From Nymphaea colorata (lineage: Eukaryota; Streptophyta; Magnoliopsida; Nymphaeales; Nymphaeaceae): a DNA stretch of 64,000 bases. The stretch spans positions 4,307,205-4,371,204 of the forward strand of contig NC_045138.2 in the NCBI RefSeq assembly GCF_008831285.2. Direction: 5' to 3'. Positions 23,095-35,011 of the stretch are shown here, piece after piece. The translations under genes were made by a program, and so were the position numbers. The number at the start of each line of letters is the position of its first letter. The stretch's first letter is position 1. The notes under the pieces are model-generated. The model ran no database searches. It was not told the origin of the DNA and saw nothing but the letters and a program-made list of their open reading frames with translations.

Positions 23095-23205
23095 TCCACG
23101 TTAGTTATGTTGTGTTTGCCTCTCTATCTCTCTCTTATGTTTCTCTCTCTACAACTCTTCCTTTCTCTCTCTACAAAAGCAAGGAGAAGAGGGCACCAGT
23201 GGAAT
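23095..23205 (-). promoter_or_regulatory. GA/CT-rich leader or core-promoter region of the BIC-like gene
   Basis: About 170-280 bases upstream of the BIC start codon, the minus strand reads as runs of GAGAGA with TAGAGAG repeats, as in many TATA-less plant promoters and 5' leaders. An ACGTGG core (a G-box/ABRE half) lies at about 23095-23100. The exact transcription start cannot be told. Confidence 0.4.
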
Positions 23206-23337
23206 TGACTTTGTTTTATTGTCCCATCTGCTTTTGAGTGATTCTTAGGAATTCACGGTTTTAGAGAGAGAAAGATGGAGACCCCTGTAGTCCGGTGGTA
23301 TTACTTTCATGGGTCTTAGATCTTTTGCTTTTCTTAC

Positions 23338-23371
<34 letters not shown>

Positions 23372-24887
23372 TTCTAATTAGACAAATTACCTTTCAAACT
23401 CATTTTAAGATTTACATGGTTCTATCTGTTTGATACGGTCATTATAAAGAGAGAGAGGATAGTAATCAGGAAAAAATATCGAGATAAATTCATGAAATAT
23501 TGTAACATAGTGTTTTATAAATGAATCTCAGTCTCTCAGTCAACCGATTTGTGGATCATAACATTTCTGTTTCTTATTGTCAAACAGCTCCTTAACATCT
23601 CCCGTGTTTTTTTTTAAATATTAAACAGTGAACATTAAGGATATTGTTTTGGATCTCATATTATTGAAGGTTATGTGTGGTAGACGTTAAGGAGCCATTA
23701 GTAATGAGTCTCAGTCCTTTTTTCTCTAGGGGTTCAGGCTTTGGGACTTAGGTGAGAAACTGTTTAGTTGCTGATTATGAGTTATGTTGCATGCATGGGC
23801 CTTATATGGATATACTATTTTATATTCTCTCTAAATGTCTTTATGCAAATAGCTATTTTATACAAATATACCCACGCTCTCTTTATCTAGGTAGCCATTT
23901 TATTTTATATTAGTCTCTCGCTCTCATGCATATTTCCAAACAACTGGGATTTGTAGTATATATATATATATATATATTTACATGCACCAAAGGAATGAAG
24001 GGTATTTTTTGAATTTTTTTTATAAAAGACTTGATATTTTAGACCTTTTAAATTTTCACAATTTTTTAACTTTTCTATAAAGTTTTTTTTTTAATTTTAA
24101 TGAAGGTATTTTGGTCATTGCACACCTGTGTGTACAATTTTTTTGAAGTAGGCACATAACCAGCGTTGGGCAGCAGGGGTCATAACCCTCCCTCACACTT
24201 TTAAAAATCAAATTTTAATTTTTTAAAAATAGGTATTGACCCCAATCAAAATTGTATTTAGTGTGTTGTATGACATATATTAAAAAACCTGGCTTCGCCC
24301 CTGGAAGGGACATTGCTGATTCCCCTGACTTTGAACTATGAGGCAGACATTTTAGTCTTTTTGAAATATTTTTTTCATTTGCTTGTTTTTCATTTGAAAG
24401 AGGGGTTTTTATCAACGGTATTCTAGTCATTTTAGAAGATTTCAAGCATTCTCGGGGCCATGCACATAAGATTGAAGGGAGAGATAAATACACATAAGAT
24501 TGAAGGGAGAGACAAATACATAGAGAAAGAAAGAATAGAGTAGATGATGTATAAAAGCAAGCCCAATGACCTTACCAAGGACATTTAAGCAGCGTTTTGC
24601 AATGAAAACAGAATTACTGTTTTATGAATCTGCCTAATCAGGGCATGTTCACGGAATATCGTGTTACAGTGTTTTATGAATTTGCATCAATCTTTGAATC
24701 TTTGAGACACAATCATGAGATAGTAATAAACTGTTATTGTAGCAGTGAAAACAGTTTCTTGTTGTTGTTGTTGTTCTGTCAATCAGCCCTAGATATTAGG
24801 GCACATTCCATTGTTCAGCTTTTGATGATGTTCTACGTTCCAGCTGTTAAAATTGATGCATGTATTTGAATATTTATATAAACACAT

Positions 24888-24944
<57 letters not shown>

Positions 24945-25325
24945 TCTCTCCCTTTATATTTTATATTATCTCACAGGTGACTATTTTATATTATCTCTCT
25001 CTCCCTCTTTGTGCAGCTAGCTATTTTATAATAATTTCTACCCTCCTATTCCCAAGTTACTGGGATTCTTAGTTTATGTTCATTATGTTTATTTGTATGG
25101 ACCCACTAGGATCAAATGTATCAGAAACTTTGTCGCCATCCTTTTCTTTCGATAAAGAAAACAGTTGTGCGTTGATGAACTTTCCTTGGATCTCATTGAT
25201 ACCAAGATCCAACCTCATGATTTCAATACTTATATATTTAATGCTCTATAGATAAAAATTTCTACTTTCATCCCTGGTGTGACAAAAACAATCTTTAGTT
25301 GCCTTTGACCAACACACCTCCGTCT
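23206..25325. other. No gene recognised; microsatellites and one worn MITE
   Basis: Contains (GA)n at 23336-23371, (TA)n at 23956-23978 and (CT)n(AT)n at 24889-24940. Around 24172-24303 the pair CAGGGG...CCCCTG with GGCTTCGCCCCTG looks like an eroded member of the GGGGCGGAGCC-type MITEs. Short open frames are not supported by any motif. Confidence 0.45.
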
Positions 25326-25327
25326 AT

Positions 25328-28300
25328 TATACGCATAGTGAGGTCATTGAAGCATGGGAAATAATGTACGTGATTGTGTCATGGCTGAATAATAATATAA
25401 TAATATAGCGAGGATATGAGAAGCAATATACTTAAAAAAATTGAAGTAGTTTCATGAACCATTTTAAAAAATGTTTTATAAATCTACTTCATTTTTTATA
25501 ATAGATACATGAAATTATTATTAATACGGAACAGTCCCTATGAGAACTTAGACTTGTAAGAAAATGAATGTTTTATTTATTTATTTATTTTTGGCATTTT
25601 CTCAATAAATTGGTGTCCAACTTACTGCATATAATTGATTTGCTTAGTGAAATTTAGGTGAACCTTAAATAATACGATTTAAAATTTTCCATTGGCTGAC
25701 AAAGAAGCGCAACAATTTCAAATGAGGAAAAAAAGTGAGAAAAACGCCAACATTGGGAAAGCACGTGAAACCTGTGGGCAGTTTTGTACTTCGTACTGGA
25801 GAATCTAAGAATCATTTTGTGGGCTGTGGTGCGTTTACGTGTCACTTCAATCTAAAGAGAAAAGGATTCTGCTTATGATTTGGGACAATTTCATTTAGGG
25901 GCTTGCATTTTTGCAATAAATTGACAAGGCACTCAACTACGTCAACCTTCTCATGCCCTGCCACAAGGTTAAACCCGGCAACTTTCAAAATCGTGAAAGG
26001 TACCGGGTATCTGGCCCTGTTGGGGCTTGGCCTCAAAATTTGGAGTTGGGCACAATTCATTTTGATAATTTATATTTAAATATGATTTTTATTATTTTTT
26101 ATATAATTATATATATTTTACTATAATTAATTATATTTATACATTACTTTGTATGGAAACATATATTTTTTAATGTTAATCGAGCCTGGTCAAGCTGAGC
26201 TTGGGTTTTAGGTCGTCTGCCAAGCTAGAGCTGTAGTTATGAGTTGCGGCCTACCCTAGCTCCTTATACTCAAACATGTAAGCAGGGGCGGAGCCAGAAT
26301 TTTCCTTAGGGGCGGGCCGACAGTCTAACCTCTGGATCTTGGTAAGGCCAAATTGAATTCAACACTAAAAAATACATTGCGCACTTAAAAAATTATATTT
26401 TTTTTAATGTAATTTTTTTTTTCATTTGCCAGGGTGGGGCCATGGCCTAGGCGGCCCCCCCCTTCCTTTCGCCCCTGCATGTAAGCATCCCACCTCCTCA
26501 TACTCATACTGGCATAGCTCTGAACACTAAAGAAGGGTAAAAGAGGTGGTTTCGGCTCGTGGTAGGATAACCTCTTGTTCACCTAAAAGAATGTTTGTAT
26601 TTGTATAGTTTTTCCTGTATTATGCTACACTTTTTTAAGATGGGTATTTTTTGGCGGTGCTAGAGCCACACATAGGCAGTCGAGGGTATTTGCCAACACT
26701 AACCCTACAAATGATATTTATTGTCATCCAAAACTCTACCCCCAAATTTCTAAGCTCTACCGCTAGCTTTTAATATTTTAGAAAAGAAAATTATCATTTT
26801 ATTGTTTTCAATTTTTACCCTTCCATAAGCGGACTTCCTTTTCACATTCAAGGGCATTTCATCATTTTTCCAGATAGTGCATAAAAATCTAAAAGTATAA
26901 AGTTATAAACCTCCATCAATATTTCTCTTCTGGGTTTTGTGTGATCTTCATTATAGACTTCGTCTTTTTCAACCCAAATTGTTTGGGTGCCATTTTGTCA
27001 CTGAGTCCATTTTTTTTTCTTGTTTATGCATACTGAGCTCAATGAGGCTTAAGAAATAATGTACGTAAATATGCTTTGGTGAACAATAATAACAAAAAAA
27101 AAAAACATGGATACAAGAAGCAATACAGAGCGCTTCATGTATTTATCTAATTAAGGTAAAACTCATCAAACATTTTAAAAAGTATTTTATGAATTTACTC
27201 CAATTTTTAAACAGTAACACATTGTTATTAACATGGAAACAACCCTACAAGAATTATAAACTTATAAGCAAAATGAATGTTTTTGTTTTGTTTTATTTCA
27301 TTTTTTTTGCATTCTCACAATAAATTGGTGTCCCACTTACTGCATATAATTTATTTTCTTAGTGAAATTTAGATGAACTTTAAATAATATGATTTAAAAT
27401 TTCCAATTGACAAACTAAAATGTTCAACAACGTGAAATGGCGAAGAAAACTAGGAAAACGCCAACATTGCTCGAGAGATCTCAGAATCATTTTGTGGACT
27501 GTGGTGTGTTTGCGTGTCACTTCAATTTAAAGAGGAAAGGATTCTGTTCGGGAAATTTCATGTAGTCTCTTGCATTTTTTCATAAAATTTAAAACTACTC
27601 AACTAGTCATGTTTTACGCACTGCGTTTTTTACAAGTGCCAAATGGGGACTTCAAGTTAGGCGACAAGGTGGTCCAGTTTCTCTAATAACTCGTTCCAGT
27701 GCACGCCATCTCTAAACCGTAAAAGGTTTCAAAACATGTCCTGTAAACTTAAGTGGCGGGCATGAAGGGAGAAGAGGGGCAATGGCCTTTCTCAGAAGCA
27801 ATGGATTGAACCACTCACTCTTAAAAAAAAAAAAACAGAAACAAATATATTAATTATTTCTTACATGCATTTTTAACTCAATTAATGATAAAAAAAAAGA
27901 AAGGTCATTATTGCCATGAGGGGCATAGCTGCATATAGGAAGTGTGGTCATTTGCCTACACTAGCCGTACAAACAATATTTGTTTTCATGTTAATGCGTC
28001 CAAAAATTTGTTTTATTTATGTATAGTGACCCCCCTTAAGATATTAGGGTTTCTTAATTAGTACCCCAAATTTCCGGTTTCGCCAATGGTTTTTCTTATT
28101 TTCAAAAAAGAAATTATCATTTCATTGTTTTCAATGTTTGCCCTTCCAGGAAACATATTTCCTTTTCACACCCGAAGGGCATTTTAATCATTTTTCGAGC
28201 TCTAACAAAGTACCATACACTAGGTCCTCAACATATGACCTAAAGTATAAACCATGTTTTAGAGTTTACAATAAAAGTAACCTCAGTCAAGTGGCTGATG

Positions 28301-28545
28301 GACATTGATGCATCTTATTATTGCAATTGATTGGGTGCATGTAAAACTACAGAGCATTGACATATGTTTGGTGTGAGCACTCCGTATGGTTAGGCCCGAG
28401 TCCGACACATGATAAATATAAATTTTATAAAGATTACACAAGCTGGGGTGGACAGTTGCCCACAACAGCCTCATGGTAGCTCCGCCACTGCTCAGTCAAG
28501 ATTTCTCTTGTGGATCTTGTGTGATCTTTATCATAGAGGTGGTTG
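25328..28545. repeat. Tandem segmental duplication, unit about 1.6 kb
   Basis: The segment 25328-25945 (AATAATGTACG, AAATTGGTGTCC, AACGCCAACATTG, GAATCATTTTGTGG) recurs in order at 27021-27612. A second block, 26650-26985 (TTATTGTTTTCAA, CTTCCTTTTCACA, TTGTGTGATCTTCATTATAG), recurs at 27915-28545. Divergence is moderate and each copy has its own indels. A MITE at 26283-26477 is present only in the first copy, so it arrived after the duplication or was lost. No gene was found in the unit. Confidence 0.75.
26283..26477. mobile_element. hAT MITE, 195 bp, with perfect 8-bp target duplication
   Basis: The ends are CAGGGGCG and CGCCCCTG, an exact 8-bp inverted repeat. CATGTAAG flanks both sides without a mismatch (26275-26282 and 26478-26485). 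The 8-bp duplication and CA-GGG start fit hAT. The interior is non-coding with C and T homopolymers. Confidence 0.9.
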
Positions 28546-28549
28546 AAGG

Positions 28550-28791
28550 TTGAGAGGTCAAGTGGCTGGATTTTCACTCAATTGTTTGCTGTGCAAGGGG
28601 AAAATGAAATGCTTTAACGCTCTGCCTGGTTGGATGTGAACCATTCAACCAATGAGATTGCATTTTCTGATTGAATCTTTTTAGGGTTTATGCCACGGAA
28701 GTTTTTGCACCACATGAGGAAAGGAAGGCAGTTGCGAAAATTTGTTGTGGTCTTTAGGAACTCACATGATTGGTATTGAATGGCCAACATG

Positions 28792-28830
<39 letters not shown>

Positions 28831-29640
28831 TGGATCAAAGTTTGTAGTCCCATTGTAGATCTTATACAGGTCAAAATCAGGCTGGACCCATAAAGGGTGT
28901 GGGTCTACTGGGCCCACATCTGAATTAAATATATGAAAAATCAAGGAGGTTTTGTCTCTTCTTGTAGACTTTACACATAAATGGATCCAGATCTTTGGTA
29001 GGTTTTGATCCAGATAAGAATTGGGACAACTGGGTCCAAGCTAGGTTGGAGTTTAGGTCTGATGGAAATGGATTAGGTACAGTAGGATATCAGATCCAAA
29101 ATTGGACATATTCTTGATTGGCATCTTTTTAATATGATCCAAATATGCAGTTGGATCAAGTGATCGGATTTAGTCACTGTGGGCATCTCAAATTTCATTT
29201 CGGCATGTAAGGAGCTCAACTAGTATACAGATTGATACTTGATCCAATACTGCCATACACACTACTCCGGATTCAGATACATTCGTTTAATTGGATATGA
29301 ACTATTAATGTTAAGACATCTCGAAATCCAAAAATACAAATTTTTAATCTTGTGTTTGATAGCCTTGGACTTGAGATCTGTGTTTATTTGACAACCAAGC
29401 AGGCTCACCGCCCCGGTTGTTGATTCACCATAGACTCTTGTTTGTTTATATAGTGGATTGTACAGCAGTTACCAATCTCAAATCACCTTAGATCATAAAT
29501 TTGAAGCTCTCAAAAGCAGCCCAAAGTTAGAAGCATGCAGTAATTGCAAAAACGACTAATATGCAAAATTTAATATGGAAGGACGAGGGACTGACTCAAG
29601 GGAAGATGTTACTATGGCTCGAATTTGAGAAACGTGTGAT
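28550..29640. other. No gene recognised; 35-base poly-T at 28795-28829
   Basis: A pure T tract could be the tail of an old minus-strand retroposed sequence, but nothing recognisable precedes it. GGATCC/GATCCAAAT motifs are abundant from about 28980 on, a composition shared with the repeats near 35400 and 38000. Confidence 0.4.
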
Positions 29641-29645
29641 ATGGT

Positions 29646-30068
29646 TAGGGATGTCAACGGATCGGATTCGGATCGGATACATCTTCAACTATATCCGTTT
29701 TTCGGATATTCATATATTTGGATTCGAATTCGGATAAAACAAAGTCATATCCGAATCCGAAATCCGATTTTACAATCCGAATCCGATCCAAATCCGATTT
29801 TTATATTTATATCCGAATCCGAATACGAATTTTGAACCGATTTTGCCATTTTTCAAGTATTAGATAGAGGATATTTGTCTAAAACTGAATTCGATCCAAA
29901 TCCGAATCCGATCCGATATTCATGTATATCCGAATCCGATTGGATGTCATTTATTAAATCCGAATCTGATTCGATTTCTTAATCGGATATTAAATTTTAT
30001 CCATATCTGATTTTTTCGGATCGAATCGATCGAATATCCGATTCAAATCGGATATATTGACATCCCAA
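29646..30068. mobile_element. hAT-like MITE with TAGGGATGTCAA termini, 423 bp
   Basis: The left end TAGGGATGTCAACGGATC and the complement of the right end, TTGGGATGTCAATATATC, form the inverted repeat. GATATGGT lies exactly on both sides (29638-29645 and 30069-30076), a perfect 8-bp duplication. The interior is a dense field of ATCCGAATCCGA motifs in both orientations. It has no coding capacity. Related, older copies occur at about 41559-41985 and 44195-44590, and a doubtful one near 37709-38095. Confidence 0.92.
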
Positions 30069-30122
30069 GATATGGTGGAGCATGAAATATATTCCAGGCG
30101 TATTGTCGACATCTCTCTCTTT

Positions 30123-30128
<6 letters not shown>

Positions 30129-30200
<72 letters not shown>
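30129..30200. repeat. (TA)n microsatellite
   Basis: An uninterrupted TA run of about 70 bases. It generates a poly-Tyr/Ile minus-strand open frame that is not a gene. Confidence 0.97.
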
Positions 30201-30203
<3 letters not shown>

Positions 30204-30369
30204 AAAATTTGTCACTAAAAAGTTGTATAATGATACACTTTAAAAAATTTTAATCATCTGGCACCAGTCGGCATACCTCATTTATGGATATTACCCTAAG
30301 AAGAAGAAAGGCTTGGCTAATTTTTGAAGAAGTAACAAGATAATTGTGCTTTATTCGCTGGGTGTCCAT

Positions 30370-30555
30370 CACTAGTGGAGTCAGGATTTTTTGATTGAAT
30401 GGCACTAGAGTCACCAGCTTCGGTCTCATATGAGCATAACATGCAATTTTTGAATTATCATAGTATAATTTTAAGTTGGTACATAAAAATTTTAATTTGA
30501 TGAGTGGGTGTGAACAGTAGCAGACACCAACCCTCAATGTATCTCCGCCACTGGT
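30370..30555 (-). mobile_element. Degenerate MITE with ATCTCCGCCACTGG end
   Basis: The right end GTATCTCCGCCACTGG is the complement of the CAGTGGCGGAGATAC-type terminus of the same family as 39229-39407. The left end (CTAGTGGAGTCAGGA) is a weak match. No clean duplication. Confidence 0.4.
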
Positions 30556-30559
30556 CTTG

Positions 30560-32300
30560 ACCGGGCATGGGTGACATGGTGCCCCTGTGACATAAATGCC
30601 GGATCAAGCGGATCTAAACCTCTGTTTGGGTTGCACGAAGAAGAAAGAGAGGGACAGAGACTTGGCTGCGGAGATGGATGAAGCTGCGCTCACGTACGTG
30701 TTGTCATTCTGTTCACAGAAACGTCCTCTATGAAAACGTCCTATCATTCCTTCAAAGGAAGGAAATGAAGGAAAAGTTTCGGAGGAAGGGGAAAGAGAGT
30801 CAAGTCGACATGCAAAAGATGGTACATATGAAGAGAGAGAGAGAGAGAGATGGGTGGATGAGAAGGTGCAAACGTAGGCCACATTGTCACCTTTAGTACC
30901 GGCCTGCTCTCGCATGGAAGAATGAGAAACCTACCTCTCTCTCTCTAAATCTCTTTCTCTTTCTATAACATAGATAATATCTGCTGATCTGCATTGATGA
31001 GTATGATGGAGGAATAAGTAACAAATCAAAGGTTCTCCACATTTTCCTGCCTAAAACCTTCAAATTGCCAAAGATCAAGAGTGTTGGCAAAAAAGATTTG
31101 GTAGAAGGTCCGCCCAAACAAATGGAAAAAGATATGCATGTCTTTGTTCTTGGTAGAGACCTCTTTCATCTCCCATCCTCAAATCACACTCTTAAGTTTA
31201 CCGTCATTCAATAATTCATTAAGATGGATTAATCGATTCAAGCAATTAGTCACTCGAAAATATGTTTTCCATGAGTCAATTACAACTGTTCATTTTTCAA
31301 ACTGATGGTAAATCTTACATGTGAATTGACTTACAATCATTTTAATGTCGACCCTGACAAATGAATTGGAGTGCTAAACTAAACGATCCATATAATGCAC
31401 ATTTGGGTAGTGAAGAACTAAACAGTCAAGCATTAGTCTTGCGATCACAGGTGTGGTCGATATTAAGTTCTGGTGGATCATTCTCCAAACAATTGCTACC
31501 TCTCTCTCTCTCTTTCTCTCTCATGTATATACATGTGCAAAAACATGCATGCATGTATGCTAATGCATTAGATGGGACCTAATCAAAATATACAAGGTCA
31601 AGCCAAAAGTTTTTTTCTTTTTTTTTTTACTTGCCTACATGGAGAAACAAGAGCCGCATGATATACTCAACTTAGACCAACATTGAAGATGCTAAAACTT
31701 TCTGATTAGGACCCTTTGCCCTTAAAGTTAGAGAGGATGTAGTCATGGACCAAACATATACCAAATGTATGATTTCTGACCATCTTTAATACACAACACA
31801 GCTAGATGTGTGTCTCCCAGTTATGTAATATATCTACCAAGCAATATAAAGCTCAATGTTTGTGATACAAGTAACATACTGCTCAATGTTTAAGACAGAA
31901 TGTTTTAATTGGGTGAACCAGGTCATATAGCAATGCAAGGATGCCTTTTACCTTTTGGTATTTCCCATCTCCTTGAAGCAGGGATAGAGCAAAAACTTTT
32001 CATGAGGTGGGCCAAATTAAAGTTTTTAAGGACTGAAATATCATTTTTCAAAATTTTTATATAAAATAAGTGAAGTTTTTTTAAATTTACATGTAAATTA
32101 AAAAAAAATTGAAGTGGGGCCAGCGCCCATGGGGGCCTTAGACCTGCCTGGAAGGTGAAAATATCATTAAGGAAAAAAAAAATTCCTAGTGAGTAGATCT
32201 TCCTCAACTCATGAAATGACCAAAATGTCCCAGAACTGCAAAAGGAAATTGGAGAAGACAACTTGTTTTGCAAAAAATGCTTAGAACGTCCAACTTTTTT
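30560..32300. other. No gene recognised; half of a dispersed duplication
   Basis: Parts of 30690-31120 (ACGTGTTGTCATTCTGTTCAC, GCAAACGTAGGCC, AAAACCTTCAAATT, TTTGGTAGAAGGTC) reappear, in the same order, at 32715-32735, 32889-32915, 34013-34023 and 34072-34090. A worn GGGGC-type element spans about 31977-32150. No protein is recognisable. Confidence 0.4.
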
Positions 32301-32306
32301 AAATGA

Positions 32307-32494
32307 CCAAAATACCCCTCGCACAAGTCTACGTGAGGGTTGAATACTTAATCAGATCTGTTTCTTTCTGTTCGTTAATATTCAGATCTTTCTACATTTA
32401 CCAAAATACCCCTTGCACAAGTCTACGTGAGGGTTGAATACTTAATCAGATCTGTTTCTTTCTGTTCGTTCATATTCAGATCTTTCTACATTTA
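32307..32494. repeat. Near-perfect 94-bp tandem duplication
   Basis: CCAAAATACCCC starts both 32307-32400 and 32401-32494. The two copies differ at only about three positions (CTCGCAC/CTTGCAC, TTAATATT/TTCATATT, last base). The low divergence indicates a recent event. Each copy carries two AGATCT sites and ACAAGTCTACGTGAGGGTTG. Confidence 0.95.
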
Positions 32495-32499
32495 GTATG

Positions 32500-34650
32500 A
32501 CTTGTCTAAGGTGGGTGGGTGTGCAGATCAAGACGAAAGGTGTATGAATGATTGAATGCTTTGGAGTAAGTACTGACCAATCAACTCAAAGTTGCATGGT
32601 TGCACCTTCATCATTAATTGTTGGACCGTTTATGTACATATGCATTGCATGGAAGAAAAAGAAAGAAAATAATAGAAGAAAGAAAGCATGAAGGTGGGAT
32701 CGCATGAATTGCTGATTACGTGTTGTCAATCAGTTCACACATGCATGATTATGTGGTTGTCCATTCATTCCAATCGTTGGTTTGCTGAAAGAAGAAAGCA
32801 AGAAAGAAGGAAAAGAAAGGGTGTCAGAAGCAAGAATGGTAGGAAAGAAGAGAACCTGGACGTTAATTTATGAGCGGATAGGAAGGGGCAAACGTATGCC
32901 CCATTACCACCTCTACTAGCAATCTCTCTCTCTCTCTCTCTCTCTAGCTTTTGCTAACAAATTTTGCCAGATGCTTATCAAAAACTATACAAGGATCAAA
33001 ATTGGAATATGCCAACTAATAGCTTAAGATTCAACGGGAGTATAATTTGATTTTTATAATATGTATAGATGTATCTTGGTTCTTCAGGTTTCGTTTTGTG
33101 GGATGACTGATCAACCTCATAGATCTGCATCCACCATTGTGTTACTTTTGTACGTTCTAAATGACAATAAATTCTCCTTTCGTTAGGAAATTCAAATTAA
33201 GAAAAACTGCATTCATGCGTGTATGCATCAACGTGTGTGTGTGTTATATGTATGCCAATTTGGTGGTTTAGTTCATGAAGTTTGTGAAAATTCTTAAACT
33301 GACTGTTTCCTAATTTAGGGCCTGTGGAATGCCTAGATACATTTGCTTTGTCTAGAGGTTAACATTGGTTATAAACAGTGAGGAAGTACTGCTGAACTTT
33401 CTTTACTGTGGCGCCGCACTGTTTTTGCCTTGAAAGTGGGAGAGAAAGTCGAGCGGAGGAAGAGAGGTCAGACTTTTTAGCGAGACAGAAAAGTCTCTTC
33501 TTGGGCAATTTTAAAGTGAAAAGTACACCATGATTGAAGTATACAAATGAGCAAAATCCGAAAAATCAAATGCGCTCTTAGATTTCCACATGAAATGGCA
33601 GAAACAGATGAAATACCACTGCTTGCAGCCAAGAAATTCTTATAGGCTCTTGCTTGTGAAAGTTCGTATCACTAGTAGATGTATAAAACCAAATCTTCAA
33701 CGTTTGAAAATGTTTCTGTAAGTTGATGAACTCATTAATGCCATGTTCTGTTTCTGCTTGCCTACCGTATCACATACCAACAGTTATAACCAATGACGCA
33801 AGGAGAACTAATGAATACCATTCGTAAACGTTAAACTGATGCTTCAACGTGCACTGCATAATCAGGGTGTTTCTGATCTTCTTTCCAAGTTCATGTTTCT
33901 AGGACTCACCTCAATTTCAGGCCCACAAAGTCGGTAGAATACTCAGCATAGTCAATAAATGAAAGTTGGAAGAGAACAGTCCAGTTGGCTGCATACGGCG
34001 TGAGGTGGCGTAAAACCTTCAAATTCCAAAATGTCAACAGTTCAACACTTAATTGGATTTGGCATAAATGTTTGGTAGAAAGTCTGCCTAAACTGGCTGT
34101 CTTATCAGACAATATCGGAGAAAACGTTTGCTTTATATGAGACTAGGCCCGCTCAAATGAACAAGATCACAGAAGCGATGCAGAGTAAAGAACAAAAAAA
34201 TTGAATGCATGTGAAAGGAGGTGCTGATTAATTTACAGCAACCAAAAAATTAAGAAAGGAAGAATCTGATCTTAAATACAGATTTACATCTTGCCCCATT
34301 TTACTTGTAAGCAGAAGTATTTTGTCTCTCAGGACAAGGAATTATACCATCTCCTTTCTCCCAGTTCTGCACAAAAGGAGAATTCCTGGTCTGCCTCTGG
34401 TTTGCCAGGGGCTTCTTGGTGAATTCGACCAGCAACTTCCAAGCCGGTTTCGCAATATTCTGGCTATGATTTGCCTTGATCCCATGCACATAGCTTCCTC
34501 ATGATGTGGAAGTGCAATTCTTTGCAACCTTCTGTATAACTTAAGCCGCAGCACTTTGGCAATCTTCTAAACAGAAAACACTGAAGATGCATTCTCGAGT
34601 CAAGGGTTCCCTTTCATTATACACTTTCATCAACCTGCATTTGTGAGATG
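32500..34650. other. No gene recognised
   Basis: (CT)n at 32921-32945. The rest is the second half of the dispersed duplication noted at 30.7-31.1 kb and the 3' flank of the IDA-like gene. Minus-strand frames at 34301-34554 lack an ATG start or a motif and most likely lie in that gene's 3' region. Confidence 0.35.
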
Positions 34651-34657
34651 ATCACTT

Positions 34658-34951
34658 CTACACAGTTGGAGAAGGAGCAAAAGCTACCAACATCTCATTT
34701 TTTGCAGTCAATGGTGCATCCTCAGCAATGGGCAGTGAATCAATGCCTCTAGATGGAGCAGATGGAGGCGTCGAAATCTTGGGCAACATCTGGTTCCAAT
34801 AACCACTGACGAATCTGTCATTCAACCAAACACCATTCCTGGCGAAGGCAGTCCGAGTACGAAAGAAGAAGACCAACAAGAAGAGGCACACCAACACAGC
34901 TTTCTTCACCTTAGCCATGCCCAATATTGTTCTCACTTTACAAAGAGCCAT
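34658..34951 (-). CDS. Small secreted peptide precursor, IDA-like candidate, 97 aa
   Basis: IDA/IDL peptides are secreted ligands of HAESA-type receptor kinases that control organ shedding and lateral-root emergence. This frame encodes an N-terminal basic stretch, a strong hydrophobic core (residues 18-30, AVLVCLFLLVFFF) and an Ala-x-Ala-like end (TAFA, 34-37), a good signal peptide. The mature part contains LPKISTPPSAPSRG (56-69), which resembles the EPIP motif of IDA (LPKG..IPPSAPSKRHN): LPK, PPSAPS and a following basic residue are kept, the terminal RHN is not. About 28 residues follow the motif, more than usual for IDA. A second ATG (codon 12, 34918, G at -3) is an equally good or better start. 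Single exon, ending in TAG. A TATAAA box lies 61 bp upstream. The family call is inference; a different small secreted peptide remains possible. Confidence 0.55.
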   Translation of the reverse strand: MALCKVRTILGMAKVKKAVLVCLFLLVFFFRTRTAFARNGVWLNDRFVSGYWNQMLPKISTPPSAPSRGIDSLPIAEDAPLTAKNEMLVAFAPSPTV

Positions 34952-35011
34952 GCAGTGTGTCAGGCTTTAAAGCAATAAGGTGCAACAAGCAAAGCTGAGC
35001 AGGTAAACTAG

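Noticed and set aside
22283-23208. Plus-strand open frames of up to 137 codons
   Set aside because: They are antisense to the BIC-like coding sequence and its GA-rich leader, and owe their length to its high GC.
28762-28874. Poly-lysine open frame on the minus strand
   Set aside because: Produced by the 35-base T homopolymer.
29997-30215. Poly Tyr/Ile open frame on the minus strand
   Set aside because: Produced by the TA microsatellite next to the MITE.
30893-31117. Possible resistance-gene LRR fragment (LLIFGNLKVL)
   Set aside because: One short NLKVL word is not enough; no repeat of the leucine pattern and no NB-ARC motif nearby.
34301-34554. Second gene downstream of the IDA-like frame
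   Set aside because: The frames lack a proper ATG or an accepted domain; they fit a 3' untranslated region better. A spliced exon cannot be excluded.
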